A stretch of 64,000 bases of DNA. Origin: CAVVIH01 sp963748295. GTDB taxonomy: Bacteria; Acidobacteriota; Vicinamibacteria; Vicinamibacterales; 2-12-FULL-66-21. Shown here in pieces: positions 1 through 11,346 of this stretch (the stretch's first letter is position 1; every line of letters starts with the position of its first letter). Under the pieces are notes generated by a model, which did no database searches, had not been told where the DNA came from, and saw only the letters and a program-made list of their open reading frames with translations. Where the stretch lies: NCBI GenBank assembly GCA_963748295.1, contig CAVVIH010000006.1, positions 186,001-250,000 on the forward strand. Direction: 5' to 3'. Made by a program: the position numbers and the translations under genes.

Positions 1-87
1 ATCGTGCGCACGCAGTGCCTTCAGCCAGCGTTTGGCTTCCTTGCGGAGATGATCGAGAGAAGTGCCGGGAGTGAGCGGACGAGGCAA
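1..87 (-). CDS. Ankyrin-repeat-like protein, N-terminus only (cut by window edge)
   Basis: Reading the minus strand from a TTG at 87 gives 29 open codons that run off the left edge. They contain the pattern LDHLRKEAKRWLKALRAHD, which is typical of the first helix of bacterial ankyrin-repeat proteins whose N-termini begin with a short Pro-rich stretch and then 'LKKxAKxLL'. A good ribosome binding site (GAAAGAAGG) lies six bases before the TTG, and no ATG or GTG fits better. The repeats themselves would lie outside the window, so the family call rests on the N-terminal helix alone. Confidence 0.5.
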   Translation of the reverse strand, partial: MPRPLTPGTSLDHLRKEAKRWLKALRAHD

Positions 88-286
88 GCGACACCTTCTT
101 TCCGTTACGTCCCTCGCCTAGCGAAGGACTAGCCCGACGTCCGCTGAGTGACGGGCCGGAAGAAGGTTCGTTGCAGTGAGCGAACCCGCTGGGTGGGAAT
201 CCCTTGCCGCGGACAGGAGGCGCCCCAGAGCGCGCTACGCGGCAGTCTCGTCCAACAATGCGCGGAAAGTCAACTGGCGGCGCGCC

Positions 287-853
287 TCAGTTCGATGGCG
301 CGTTGATGTGGATCTGCACGACCGAACAACTGGCGGTATTGCCGGCCGAATCGGCGAACTGGAAATCACCGACCGCGCGTCCGACGAGCGTGCTGACGTT
401 GCGAACGAACGCCGTCTCACCCTCGACGGTCGATCCGGCGCCAATGAGGACCGAAACATCGCGAGGATCGATAAACCCCGGGCGTCCCCCATCGCGCGCG
501 CGGCCGCGGATGGTGCCGGAGAAGGCACGCTTGCCGAAAGAGCGCTCTCCGCCATCCTGGAAGCGAAGTTCGATGTCGGCGCCGGCGGCAGTCGCACGTC
601 CGACCCACTCCGAGCCCTCTTTCGCCACCTGGAGTTCGACGATCACCGCTTTCCCGGCTATGGGAATTCCGATGGGACCGGCGCACGCAGGGATCTCGGG
701 CACTGACGAAAAGTCGAAGCCGATGATCTGGACCGAGTATTGACCGGTGGAAAAGGTCGGCGCACTGGGAAATGGAATCCGGGTGGGTTCGACGGGACTC
801 GAGCCGCATCCCGCGAGGATCGCGCACGCCAGGCACAAAACTGTAACTCGCAT
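287..853 (-). CDS. Putative lipoprotein of unknown function
   Basis: A 188-residue protein beginning with a short lipoprotein signal peptide; the lipobox LAGC puts the lipidated Cys at residue 16. I chose the ATG at 853, not the longer frame from 901, because the signal peptide starts exactly there. The mature part is rich in beta-prone segments and Gly, with two further Cys residues (in PACAG and ASCSV) that could form a disulfide outside the cytoplasm. It is probably anchored in the envelope. I do not recognise a named domain. It stands alone, with short gaps on both sides. Confidence 0.65.
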   Translation of the reverse strand: MRVTVLCLACAILAGCGSSPVEPTRIPFPSAPTFSTGQYSVQIIGFDFSSVPEIPACAGPIGIPIAGKAVIVELQVAKEGSEWVGRATAAGADIELRFQDGGERSFGKRAFSGTIRGRARDGGRPGFIDPRDVSVLIGAGSTVEGETAFVRNVSTLVGRAVGDFQFADSAGNTASCSVVQIHINAPSN

Positions 854-939
854 CTGAGCGCGTCGGGATATTGTCGCGCTCGCGGTGGAGCGCCGCAACA
901 CGCCATCGCCGAGAGGGCGTGCACACGGGGCGGGCTGGC

Positions 940-1131
940 TTAAACGCGCCTGGCTGGGAATGCGTCGGCGGTCCTGTCGGGATCCGGCTCACACACCGCG
1001 ACGGCAGCACTGCGGCCGCCCGGATTCCGGCGGTGAGGTTCCCTGACCGACACGTACGGATCCTCGGGAGGCGCCGGTGGTCTGAAGCGTGTCAGGAGCA
1101 ACGCGAGCACGCGGCGGGCGGATTCGAACAT
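940..1131 (-). CDS. Small Pro/Arg-rich conserved protein
   Basis: A 63-residue protein with an N-terminal amphipathic helix (FESARRVLALLLTRF), then a Pro-rich stretch (PPAPPEDPY) and a basic Gly/Ser segment (RRNPGGRSAAVAV). The ATG at 1131 has GAGG six bases upstream, which supports translation. From memory, similar short proteins with a DPY...REP...PGGRS pattern occur in related genomes, but no function is known to me. Its size and composition mean that a chance reading frame cannot be excluded. Confidence 0.5.
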   Translation of the reverse strand: MFESARRVLALLLTRFRPPAPPEDPYVSVREPHRRNPGGRSAAVAVCEPDPDRTADAFPARRV

Positions 1132-1204
1132 GGAGGCCTCACAAGCACGACAACAGCGAGCGGCTCACGACGGTCACAAAGACCACGACGATCACGACGT
1201 CAGC

Positions 1205-1825
1205 TTACATCGAGCGCAACGATCCAAAACCGACCAGCAGCCAGGTGAGAAAGCCGAGCGTGAACGCCAACGCGGTCCAGTCTTTCTGACGGCGCGGTCG
1301 GACGCGTAGCAGATACGGAAGGATCATGCACGCTGCGACGAGGGCGAGATACCAGGCCAGCGGCGTGCGCAGCATCGCGTCTATCCCGGTTGCCGTGCGG
1401 GCTGGACAGCGCGCATCTTGCGCCCGCTGCGACGCGGATGTTTCGTCTTCGTCTTCCGGCGTCATCGGCTCGTCGATCGAGAGAATCGCGTTCGCGCCAG
1501 GCCGCCGCCCGCTCGAGGGCATCGGACCGGACTGCCGTCTACGGAGAATCATCACGGCCGCAAACACGACACCCAGCACGAGGCCGATCACGAGCGTCTG
1601 CCCGATTCTCGGCACGAACCACGCCACCACGCCGGCCATGGCAAGAAGTCCAAGTCCGCCGACGCCGGCGACGCGGATGCGCGCCATGTTGATGACGTCG
1701 GTTGAAGGATCTTCAAACCTGCCACTCGTGCGCTTGCTGCCCCGGCTGCGATGAAGCGCCATGAACAAGGCTATCGCGACGCCGCCGATCAACCCCGGGA
1801 CCACAATCACGACGACTGGATCCAT
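1205..1825 (-). CDS. Integral membrane protein, unknown family
   Basis: A 206-residue protein with about five hydrophobic segments: one at residues 3-23, two closely spaced in the middle (about 52-95), and two near the C-terminus (about 155-200). A charged cytoplasmic loop rich in Asp/Glu and Ser (MTPEDEDETSAS) lies between the central and last pairs. The start is the first ATG, after the gap that holds a 14-base tandem repeat. I cannot assign a family. A role in the inner membrane is the only supported statement. Confidence 0.6.
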   Translation of the reverse strand: MDPVVVIVVPGLIGGVAIALFMALHRSRGSKRTSGRFEDPSTDVINMARIRVAGVGGLGLLAMAGVVAWFVPRIGQTLVIGLVLGVVFAAVMILRRRQSGPMPSSGRRPGANAILSIDEPMTPEDEDETSASQRAQDARCPARTATGIDAMLRTPLAWYLALVAACMILPYLLRVRPRRQKDWTALAFTLGFLTWLLVGFGSLRSM

Positions 1826-1836
1826 GATGTTCCTCG

Positions 1837-1864
1837 CTATCAGCCGTCAGCTATCAGCCGTCAG
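1837..1864. repeat. Tandem 14-base repeat CTATCAGCCGTCAG x2
   Basis: Two perfect consecutive copies of CTATCAGCCGTCAG, followed by a partial third (CTGT). It lies in the 56-base gap between the VWFA-related gene and the membrane protein gene. A related CAGCT-rich array occurs at 50982-51028. Confidence 0.8.
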
Positions 1865-1881
1865 CTGTACGCAATCCGCAA

Positions 1882-3165
1882 TCAACTGGTAGGTTTCGGA
1901 AAAATCATCGTCTTGCGGCTGCGGACGCTGCTGTCGCGCTGGTTCACCTTCACGTTGATCGCGTGCCCCTTGCCATCTTGGTCGGCGGGTTCCGGTTTGA
2001 CCGCGAGCAGATAGTAGGCCGCCGTTTCACGGATGACGCGATCGACGGCAAAGTCCGGCCCCGTGTTGACCTCTATCAGCGCCCCGCCCGCGGTTCCGTT
2101 GAAGAGATCCAGGCCGCGCGCGTAGACTCCGGTCTCGCGCATCAGCGTTTCTGAAACGGGAATGCCTTCAGCCGAAAACGCGTCGAGAAACGACGTGTTC
2201 ATGTGGAGCGTGTAGAGCAGGATTCCGGACTCCGCAGCTTTCTTGCCGAGCTCGCTGGCGTTCGTGCGCAGATACAACCGGGCGCCGGTCCTGTCGCCGC
2301 TGGGCATTCCCGCGCTCACCAGGATCAGCGTCTTGCGGCCCTCGAGCGTCCGCATCATCTCGACCACCCCGCGCAGGCCGTCCAGACTGCGCACCGCCTG
2401 CGCCTCCAGGTTCGTCAACGAACTGGTCATCTCCATCTCGATGTCCTTCGGGCAGAACAAGTCGTTCGGCTGGCAATTGCGCTCGACGACCTGTTGCAGG
2501 GCGTCCCTGTCGCGCGCGGACACGTCGATCGCGTCCGACAGCGTGAAGCGGTATTTCGGTCGCTGCGTCAGGCTGGTGAAGCCCACGACCTTGCTCACCG
2601 CCGCCGTGAGCGGAGCGCGCTCACGCGTTGGATCGATGATCACGCCGGGCTGCGGGAACGCGACTATCCCGAGGTAATCGTTCAGCGACAGCCGCTTGAT
2701 GAACTCGGTGACGACGTGCATCGCCGCCTGCGCGTTGATCGCGCGGAAGCTGCCCTGGTCAATGGCGAGCACGTACAGGTTGCCGGCGCTGATCGGCCTG
2801 CCCGACGGAGCACCGGCGGGGTCTGCAGGTGCCGGATTCGATGAATGCGGCGTGCCGGTTGCCGCGTCGATCAGCTGCAGCGAGACGACCTGGCGCTTTT
2901 TGCCGTCGATCGTCACTTCGAACTGCTCGGGCTTGAGCCCGGTGATCGGCTGGCCCTTCTTGTCGACGACCTGTACGTCCACCGTCAGCAGTTCGACGCC
3001 CGAACGGAACGTCTGGGGTGGCGGCGTGTCAGGCAGCGGCTTCAGAGGCAGGGTCTGAGACGGTATCGTCGGAGGTGGCGGCTGCTGAGACGTTGCGGAC
3101 GCGATCATCAGGAGCGCGAAGACGATCGTGACACCCAGGGCACGGGAAGCGGACCGCACGGCCAT
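1882..3165 (-). CDS. Exported VWFA-related domain protein (acidobacterial type)
   Basis: A 427-residue protein with a signal peptide (about residues 1-27) and a Pro-rich linker (residues 28-50). After these comes the block that marks the acidobacterial VWFA-related family (TIGR03436): FRSGVELLTVDVQVVDKKG, then PITGLKPEQFEV and the von Willebrand A-like core. The metal site that is canonical in VWA domains (DxSxS) is not obvious; the corresponding strand reads LYVLAIDQGSF, so metal binding may be altered. The family is expanded in Acidobacteriota, and its role is unknown beyond presumed protein-protein contact outside the cytoplasm. Confidence 0.85.
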   Translation of the reverse strand: MAVRSASRALGVTIVFALLMIASATSQQPPPPTIPSQTLPLKPLPDTPPPQTFRSGVELLTVDVQVVDKKGQPITGLKPEQFEVTIDGKKRQVVSLQLIDAATGTPHSSNPAPADPAGAPSGRPISAGNLYVLAIDQGSFRAINAQAAMHVVTEFIKRLSLNDYLGIVAFPQPGVIIDPTRERAPLTAAVSKVVGFTSLTQRPKYRFTLSDAIDVSARDRDALQQVVERNCQPNDLFCPKDIEMEMTSSLTNLEAQAVRSLDGLRGVVEMMRTLEGRKTLILVSAGMPSGDRTGARLYLRTNASELGKKAAESGILLYTLHMNTSFLDAFSAEGIPVSETLMRETGVYARGLDLFNGTAGGALIEVNTGPDFAVDRVIRETAAYYLLAVKPEPADQDGKGHAINVKVNQRDSSVRSRKTMIFPKPTS

Positions 3166-3193
3166 CGAATCCTCCTCGGCAGGCGTGGGTATC

Positions 3194-3859
3194 CTAGCCT
3201 AATTCAGTGGGAAACAGCCACGAACGGCGGTCGAAGTAGATCAGCGACAGGGCCACGGTGTCCACCAGGCCGTGACACACGATGAGCGGCCAGAGGTTCC
3301 GCCGGCTCACGAAATACAGGATCGCCAGCAGCGCGCCAATACTGCCCGTGGCAATGACGCCCGCCCACCCCTGGTACCCGTGCGCCAGACCGAACAGGCT
3401 GCTGCTGATCAGGAGGGCCGCCGCACGCGCTGCCGACGACTCGCCGGTGAGGTCCAGGATTCGCCGAATCATGTAGCCGCGGAACACCATCTCTTCACCG
3501 AACGCCGCCAGCGTCCATGCCTGCGCGAGCCGCATCGAGAACGCGCGGGCATCGCCCCCTTCGCCGAGCGCCGAGAGATCGACGGGAACGCCGGCGAGGC
3601 GTTCGGCAGCCGGGACGATGACGAAGCGCACTGCGACGAGAATGACCGTGGTGGCAGCGACCGCCTGGATCAAGGTGCGGGAAACTGATGCTGGCTTCTG
3701 CAGCCCCAGGTCCGACCAGCCGAGACCACGAAGCCAGAGCGATTGCGAAGCGATCAGAAGGAGCAGGATCAGCCGCTCGACGGAGAACCAGCCATATACG
3801 ACAACCAGAACGACGATGGCCAGTTCGGCAACGAGCCCGCTGCGCTGGCGATCGATCAT
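3194..3859 (-). CDS. CPBP family intramembrane metalloprotease
   Basis: A 221-residue multi-pass membrane protein with the three motifs of the CPBP (CAAX protease and bacteriocin-processing) family: FGEEMVFRG (EExxxR), FGLAHGYQGW and VCHGLVD, in the right order, with Glu and His residues that would bind zinc within the membrane. Substrates of such bacterial proteins are mostly unknown. I start it at the ATG at 3859, whose ATGA overlaps the stop of the upstream alkylation repair gene by four bases; the longer open frame upstream has no hydrophobic character. Confidence 0.88.
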   Translation of the reverse strand: MIDRQRSGLVAELAIVVLVVVYGWFSVERLILLLLIASQSLWLRGLGWSDLGLQKPASVSRTLIQAVAATTVILVAVRFVIVPAAERLAGVPVDLSALGEGGDARAFSMRLAQAWTLAAFGEEMVFRGYMIRRILDLTGESSAARAAALLISSSLFGLAHGYQGWAGVIATGSIGALLAILYFVSRRNLWPLIVCHGLVDTVALSLIYFDRRSWLFPTELG

Positions 3860-4570
3860 TTGGTCAGGAACTTGTCGCGCTGGGCCTTGTCCAGCTTCTC
3901 GGTCGCATACCGCGCCATCGTCCGCGGCATCCGGGCGGCGTGGCGTTCGAGAAATGTGAGGAGGGCGCCGCGATCCTTCTTGCCGGCCTCGCGCAGCCAC
4001 GAGCCGGTGGCCTTCTGGACGAGATCGTGGCCGTCCTCAGCCAGCAGCTCCGCGATCCTGAAGGTATCTGCCACGTCGCCGGCGCGAATGAAATAGTACG
4101 TGCTGACGATGGCCGTCCGGCGTTCGGAGGGATGCTTCGATCTTGCGAGGCGATACAGCACTTCGCGCTGCTTGTCGGCCAGGTAGCCGCCAACCACGTA
4201 CCGGAGCCGCACGATCGACAAGGTCCCAGGTGTTGATGCGATTGTGGCGCTTCATGTAGAGGTCGAAGAGCGCTTTCCGGTGCGCCGCGGCGGTCGATTT
4301 CGCGCGCGCCTGGAAATCCATGACGCTCACCGCGCCAAGCCGGACTTCGTAGAACGGACTGTCGAGCAGCTTGTCGATTTCCGTCAGCGAGAGGCCGGTG
4401 AACTTTTTGGCGATCGGGAATACTTTGCCAGGGGTGATGCCCATGATCTTGTTGTCGCGCGCCCGGCCGTCATCTCCTCTGAAAAAGCGCGCGACCTTGT
4501 CGACCTGATCGCGGGAACTCGAGGCTTTGAGCTCTTTGATGAATTGCTGCGCGGTTTGTGTTTGATTCAT
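3856..4570 (-). CDS. DNA alkylation repair protein (AlkD-like HEAT-repeat), frameshifted
   Basis: The start (MNQTQTAQQFIKEL) is at 4570 and the frame runs through MGITPGKVFPIAKKF, FYEVRLGAVSVMDFQAR and NTWDLVDRAAP, all typical of AlkD-like HEAT-repeat glycosylases that remove bulky alkylated bases. The frame then breaks. The next frame continues exactly as expected with YVVGGYLADKQREVLYRLAR and IVSTYYFIRAGD to the stop at 3856. Removing one G from the CCGG at about 4201-4204 (plus strand) restores a 237-residue protein of normal family length. The single clean break and otherwise perfect conservation suggest a sequence error over a true pseudogene. It overlaps the CPBP gene by four bases. Confidence 0.82.
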
Positions 4571-4587
4571 GGCAAGTTCACGATCCT

Positions 4588-4986
4588 CTACGAGCCTTCG
4601 CGATCGCGCGCGGCTTGCTCCAACAGAATCGCACGGATGCGTACGGGCATCTGCTCGAGCAGATTGCGTCCGCCCTCTGTCGCTCGCAATTGATCCGGCG
4701 CCAGGAACGAGATCGCGATCGCGTTCGTGATCTCCGGACTGACCCGCGGCTCGTCCAACGTCCCATCCAGAAAGACGCACACTCGATTCGCCAACTCCAT
4801 GTCGCCTGAGTCGAGCGAGCGAAGGACCAGTTCTGCGAGGAGTGCCATTTGAACGTGAAGCACGCCGGCTGAGCTGACGAGATCTTGCCTCAGACCGGGA
4901 AATGCGTCGATGACGTCACGGCTGAACCGCTCGTTTCCGTACGTATCAACGAGTACGCCGTTGTCATCGGGAAGCGGAGTATCCAT
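4588..4986 (-). CDS. Conserved hypothetical protein (DUF7674-like)
   Basis: A 132-residue acidic, mostly helical protein without signal peptide or membrane segment. The central part (FSRDVIDAFPGLRQDL, then VQMALLAELVLRSL and EITNAIAISFL) resembles a family of small cytoplasmic proteins seen near toxin-immunity and orphan loci; the DUF7674 name is from memory and weak. The ATG at 4986 overlaps the stop of the reductase gene by one base (TGATG), so the two are probably co-translated. I started it there because the longer frame up to 5442 is the antisense shadow of the reductase gene. Confidence 0.55.
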   Translation of the reverse strand: MDTPLPDDNGVLVDTYGNERFSRDVIDAFPGLRQDLVSSAGVLHVQMALLAELVLRSLDSGDMELANRVCVFLDGTLDEPRVSPEITNAIAISFLAPDQLRATEGGRNLLEQMPVRIRAILLEQAARDREGS

Positions 4987-5522
4987 CAGTCGACGTCCTC
5001 GGTCTTGACACGGTATCTGACATACACGCAGCCGTTCTTGAACCGGCGGCATTCTGTCAGCTCGAGATCGATCTGCCGCGTCATCTGATGAAACAAGGGT
5101 ATCCCTTTTCCCAGCAGCACCGGGTGGATGTTCAACCCGATCTCGTCGATCAATCCTGCTTCGAACAGCGAACGCGCCAGCTCGCCACCGCCCATCACGC
5201 AGATATCCTTGCCCTCCTGCTGCTTCAATCGCCGGACAAACGCGGCGGCGTCCTCGCTGACGATGGTGACGTTTCCACCGGGCTTCGGCTGGAGCGTGCG
5301 GGAGAAGACATAGGTCTTCATGCCGGGATAACCGTCTGCCTGACCGCTCCGCACCACCACTTCGTAGGTCTTCCGTCCCATGATGACGGTATCGATCGTG
5401 GTCCAGAACTCTGCCGAGATGGCCGCCACTTCGTCGCCCCACATCAGCCAGTCCACGCCGTGGTCGGGACGGGCGATGAAGTTGTCCACGCTGTTGCCGC
5501 CACCGAAGACGGTCTTTCGCAT
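4986..5522 (-). CDS. Dihydrofolate reductase family protein (RibD C-terminal-like)
   Basis: A 178-residue protein with the fold seen in RibD C-terminal and DHFR-like reductases. It has the N-terminal strand (GGGNSVDNFIARPD), TVIMGRKTYE, the NADPH-binding Gly-rich segment ICVMGGGELARSLFEAGLIDE and LNIHPVLLGKGIPLF, which in this family line the cofactor and substrate pocket. Members are NADPH-dependent reductases, usually of unknown physiological substrate, and are common as solitary genes. The ATG at 5522 opens exactly at the family start. It is coupled to the downstream small gene. Confidence 0.85.
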   Translation of the reverse strand: MRKTVFGGGNSVDNFIARPDHGVDWLMWGDEVAAISAEFWTTIDTVIMGRKTYEVVVRSGQADGYPGMKTYVFSRTLQPKPGGNVTIVSEDAAAFVRRLKQQEGKDICVMGGGELARSLFEAGLIDEIGLNIHPVLLGKGIPLFHQMTRQIDLELTECRRFKNGCVYVRYRVKTEDVD

Positions 5523-5538
5523 TACAGCATCTCCCTCA

Positions 5539-7245
5539 TCAGGCGGACCTGGGATACATGGTTCGGCCGCCGACGACAGTCCGGGCAATCTTGATGTCCT
5601 TGATCTGATTGGGATCGACCGAGTGCGGGTCCTGCTCGAGTACCACGAAGTCAGCGAGCTTGCCGGCGGTGATCGAGCCCTTGATTGCTTCCTCGGACGA
5701 GGCGCGGGCGCCGTTGATGGTTCCGATGCGAATCGCCTCGTCGATGGTGACTCTCTGGTTCGGTCCCCATTCACGTCCGCGGTAGTCGCGGCGGGTGACC
5801 ATGCTCTGAAGCGCCATGAGCGGCTCGAACGGACCTGGCCCGTAGTCGGACGCGCCGGGAACCGCGATGCCGGTATCGAGAAACGACCGATGCGCGAACA
5901 TCCAGCGCAGCTTGTCGTCGCCGTACTCGCTCCACTTTTCGCCGTGATAGTAGACGTAGGTCCAGAACGGCGTCGGAATGCAGCCGCAGGCCTTGATGCG
6001 CTTCAGCAGATCCGGGTTCACCAGTGTGCAGTGTTCGATCCGGTGACGCCGGTTGGCATCGGGCCAGCGCTGCAGGACGCGCTCGTACGCCTTCAGCACC
6101 ATGTCGATCGTCACATCGCCGTTGGCGTGGATGCCGATCTGAAAGTCGTTTCGGTGCCCGTCCTCGACCGCTTCGTCGATCTCCTTCTGGGTCATGGTCA
6201 GGATGCCGTAGTCTTTCGTGCCGACGTACGGCGTGCTCATGCGCATCGTTCGCTCGGATGCCGATCCGTCGGCGCCGTACTTCAGGCCGCCGATCCTGAT
6301 CCATTCGTTGCCGAACCCGGTGTGAATCCCCGCCGCCTTCAGGCCGCGCACGATTTCGCCGCCGCGGATCATGAGGTAGGCACGATGTCGAAGGCCGCCC
6401 GCGCGGTGGGCGTCCTCGTAAGCGAGCAGCCGCGCGCGGCCCGCACCGGCATCGTGCACGGACGTGAGACCGGCAGCCGTCAGCAGCGACGAGATGTGCA
6501 CCATTCCGTTTCTTGCGCGCTCCCGTGATTGTTCGGGCGTGAATTGCTCGCGCCGGCCGACGCGGTCGAGAACGGAGCGCGCCTCCTCGGCGGCGCGGCC
6601 GGTCAGCTCGCCGGCTTCGTCGCGAAAGAACCGACCGTGCTCCGGATCCGGGGTCTGCCGCGTGATGCCGGCCAGCTCCAGGGCCTTGCTGTTGTACCAG
6701 CTCGTATGGCCGCCCCGGTGGTTCACGACGAGCGGATGCTCTCGCGTCACCTCGTCGAGGTGCTTTCTGTGCAGCGTCACGTCGAGCTTCGTGTCGTCGA
6801 ACATGTGGCCGCTGACCCAGAGTCCAGGCGGAGTCTCGGCTGCCTTCTTCCGCAAGGCCTGCTGCAGTTCCTTGACCGTGCGCACGTTCGCGTTGACCTC
6901 GTAGAGTTCGTTGATGCCGCTCGGATGGCAGTGCGTGTCGATGAAGCCGGGGAGGATCGTCATCTGCTGCGCATCGACGACCTCGGTGCGCCGCGCCGCC
7001 AGGTTCCTGACATCGCTCGTGCTCCCGACTGCCACGAACCTGCCGTCCTTGACGGCAAACGCCTCGGTTTTTGGCAAACCATCGTCCACGGTGTAGACGC
7101 GGGCGTTGATGACGATGAGATCTGGATCGATCGCGAGGGCCGGGGCAGTTGTTTGAGAGTGCCACCCGCCTTCGTACGGCGGCAGCGCCGCGCCCGCAAG
7201 GAGGCCGGAGAGGCCCAGGAATTCCGATCGGGAGATTCTGCTCAT
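5539..7245 (-). CDS. Amidohydrolase family protein (YtcJ-like, exported)
   Basis: A 568-residue metal-dependent hydrolase of the amidohydrolase-3 type. Motifs in order: PGFIDTHCHPSG (first metal-binding His pair), HRGGHTSWYNSKAL, IHANGDVTIDMVL, RIEHCTLVNPDLL, and near the C-terminus ASDYGPGPFEPL and GSITAGKLADFVVL. The substrate of most YtcJ-like enzymes is unknown. A hydrophobic N-terminus (SEFLGLSGLLAGAAL) looks like a signal sequence; it resembles a Tat signal but lacks a twin Arg. The ATG at 7245 is the sensible start because the upstream frame is antisense to the SUMF1-like gene. It lies 16 bases before the reductase gene. Confidence 0.88.
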   Translation of the reverse strand: MSRISRSEFLGLSGLLAGAALPPYEGGWHSQTTAPALAIDPDLIVINARVYTVDDGLPKTEAFAVKDGRFVAVGSTSDVRNLAARRTEVVDAQQMTILPGFIDTHCHPSGINELYEVNANVRTVKELQQALRKKAAETPPGLWVSGHMFDDTKLDVTLHRKHLDEVTREHPLVVNHRGGHTSWYNSKALELAGITRQTPDPEHGRFFRDEAGELTGRAAEEARSVLDRVGRREQFTPEQSRERARNGMVHISSLLTAAGLTSVHDAGAGRARLLAYEDAHRAGGLRHRAYLMIRGGEIVRGLKAAGIHTGFGNEWIRIGGLKYGADGSASERTMRMSTPYVGTKDYGILTMTQKEIDEAVEDGHRNDFQIGIHANGDVTIDMVLKAYERVLQRWPDANRRHRIEHCTLVNPDLLKRIKACGCIPTPFWTYVYYHGEKWSEYGDDKLRWMFAHRSFLDTGIAVPGASDYGPGPFEPLMALQSMVTRRDYRGREWGPNQRVTIDEAIRIGTINGARASSEEAIKGSITAGKLADFVVLEQDPHSVDPNQIKDIKIARTVVGGRTMYPRSA

Positions 7246-7263
7246 TCCAGATTCCTCATTACT

Positions 7264-7290
7264 CAACGTGCGACGTGCTTGCGTGCTACG
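7264..7290. repeat. Short copy of the ACGTGCGACGTGCT repeat
   Basis: CAACGTGCGACGTGCTTGCG and the following GTGCTACG match the arrays at 10803-10893 and 55011-55085. The copy runs over the stop codon of the SUMF1-like gene. Confidence 0.6.
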
Positions 7291-8194
7291 CCTGAACCGC
7301 GACGATCCTGAAGCCGATGTGATCCGATCGGCGCTCGGGCTCATAGCGAAGCCGCAACGCCGATCGGCAGAACACGCCGTCATCATTCCACGCCCCGCCG
7401 CGGCGAACGCGCGAGTATGTGCCGTCGCGATTAACCGTGCCTCGAGTGGCGTGCAGATCCGGGTCGACGCCTCCAGGCAGCCGTGAGTGATACCAATCCC
7501 GGCACCATTCGAAGACGTTCCCGTGCATGTCGCAGATGCCCCAGACATTCGGCGGATAGCTCCCGGCGCGGGTGGCTCGCCGTGCTGCCGGGCCATCGGG
7601 ACCTCCGTTGTACAACGCGCCCGCGAAGTTCGCGTGGGTGCGGCCCAGCGCGCCGCCGAACGACGTCGCCGTCACCGCTCCCGCACGGCTTGCGTACTCC
7701 CACTGGGCCTCGGTCGGCAGGCGGAACTCCCAGTCGGCCGCGAGCGCACCCGATTCGCGCGCGGTCCGAGTCAATGCCGTGCAGAATCCTTCCGCTTCGG
7801 TGAAATTGACCCAGTAAACCGGAACGTCGTCGCCGATGCCCCATTCCGGCGCGGGCGGCTTGTCGGGAAACGGGCCGGCGATCTTGCGCCATTGCGATTG
7901 CGTCACTTCGAACTTGCCGATCCAGAAGCCCCTGGTCAGCGTGACGTCGACCTGTGCCTCATCGGCACGGTGGCCGATCTCGCTCGCCGGACTGCCCATG
8001 GTAAAGCGGCCCGCAGGACACCAGCGCAATGCCACGCCAGCCACCTCACGCTGTTCGCCCGCCGCGACGCCGCGAAACGACTGCCGTCCGGCGATGGATG
8101 TCAACGGCGACAAGGCCGCGATTCCTGCGGCGCGCAGGATCGAGCGCCGCGATACCAACGGCGCCGCAACCGCCGGACTCAACGGTTTACGCAC
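7286..8194 (-). CDS. SUMF1/EgtB/PvdO-type formylglycine-generating-enzyme-like protein, Tat-exported
   Basis: A 302-residue protein with a twin-arginine signal (VSRRSILRAAGIAALS), then the SUMF1 fold: FTMGSPASE, FWIGKFEVTQSQW, DDVPVYWVNF, FRLPTEAQWEYASRAG, NVWGICDMHGNVFEWCRDWY and a terminal RRGGAWNDD...GFRIV. True sulfatase-activating enzymes have a pair of catalytic Cys near the end; here only one is visible (VFCRSALR), so formylglycine formation is doubtful and another SUMF1-type activity or a binding role is possible. The GTG at 8194 is preceded by AGGA. No sulfatase gene is nearby. It is transcribed away from the ADOP permease gene. Confidence 0.85.
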   Translation of the reverse strand: MRKPLSPAVAAPLVSRRSILRAAGIAALSPLTSIAGRQSFRGVAAGEQREVAGVALRWCPAGRFTMGSPASEIGHRADEAQVDVTLTRGFWIGKFEVTQSQWRKIAGPFPDKPPAPEWGIGDDVPVYWVNFTEAEGFCTALTRTARESGALAADWEFRLPTEAQWEYASRAGAVTATSFGGALGRTHANFAGALYNGGPDGPAARRATRAGSYPPNVWGICDMHGNVFEWCRDWYHSRLPGGVDPDLHATRGTVNRDGTYSRVRRGGAWNDDGVFCRSALRLRYEPERRSDHIGFRIVAVQA

Positions 8195-8262
8195 GGCCAA
8201 TCCTAATCCGCGTAAACCCCTGCTGTCCGCTCCATCGTCTAAGAGAGCGGGAGGGGGACCGC

Positions 8263-10797
<2,535 letters not shown>

Positions 10798-10802
10798 CGC
10801 TG

Positions 10803-10893
10803 CCACGTGCGACGTCCTACGAGCGCACGTGCGGCGTGCGTCTTGGCACGTGCGACGTGTGACGTGCGAGGTGCTTACGCGCTACGTGCGACG
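10803..10893. repeat. Degenerate ACGTGCGACGTG repeat array
   Basis: About 90 bases made of imperfect, mostly ACGTGCGACGTG-type units. It fills the gap between the first ADOP gene and the convergent membrane protein gene and runs into the last seven codons of the latter (HLVARSA). Related arrays are at 7264-7290 and 55011-55085. Confidence 0.75.
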
Positions 10894-11261
10894 AGGTGCG
10901 CCATCAATCCGGCCAGCGCGAGAGCGATCACTCCGGCGACCCTGAATTCCCACGCCCGCTCTGGTGCGACGCGCTGAAGGCCGCGCATTGAGACCTGCGG
11001 CAGGACGAAGCCGACGAACGATTTCACGATCTGCGCCCATCCGATGAGCGTGAGCACCATCGGCAGGCCCGTCCAGACGTTGTGAAACCCGACAATCATC
11101 GAGCCGAACACCAGGCTGAGAAAAGCATTCGCGAAGACGCCGGGCAGCCCCCTCTCACGCAGCACCACGAAGAAGTCGACCCACGCGCGGGGCTGGAACA
11201 AGTGCGAGAGGCCGATGATCAAAAACTGCACGCCGGCGAACATCTCGATCGACCGCTCCAC
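10875..11261 (-). CDS. Small integral membrane protein
   Basis: A 128-residue protein with four hydrophobic segments (about residues 6-22, 38-60, 66-86 and 105-124) and short charged loops. An N-terminal motif GLSHLFQPRAWVDFF is distinctive. It resembles the four-helix membrane protein at 55150-55558 in general plan but not clearly in sequence. The last residues come from the repeat array that overlaps the 3' end, so the C-terminus may vary between strains. Function unknown. Confidence 0.7.
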   Translation of the reverse strand: MERSIEMFAGVQFLIIGLSHLFQPRAWVDFFVVLRERGLPGVFANAFLSLVFGSMIVGFHNVWTGLPMVLTLIGWAQIVKSFVGFVLPQVSMRGLQRVAPERAWEFRVAGVIALALAGLMAHLVARSA

Positions 11262-11346
11262 GGGAGCCTCCCCTCAAAACTTGATGTGACGTGCCATTAG
11301 ACCGGCACACACCAGCTGTCCAATCAGCCCCCGCATGACCTGGTGC

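Noticed and set aside
5380..7311. Long plus-strand frames opposite the amidohydrolase gene
   Set aside because: Antisense shadows: no family motifs, and the minus strand encodes a complete amidohydrolase.
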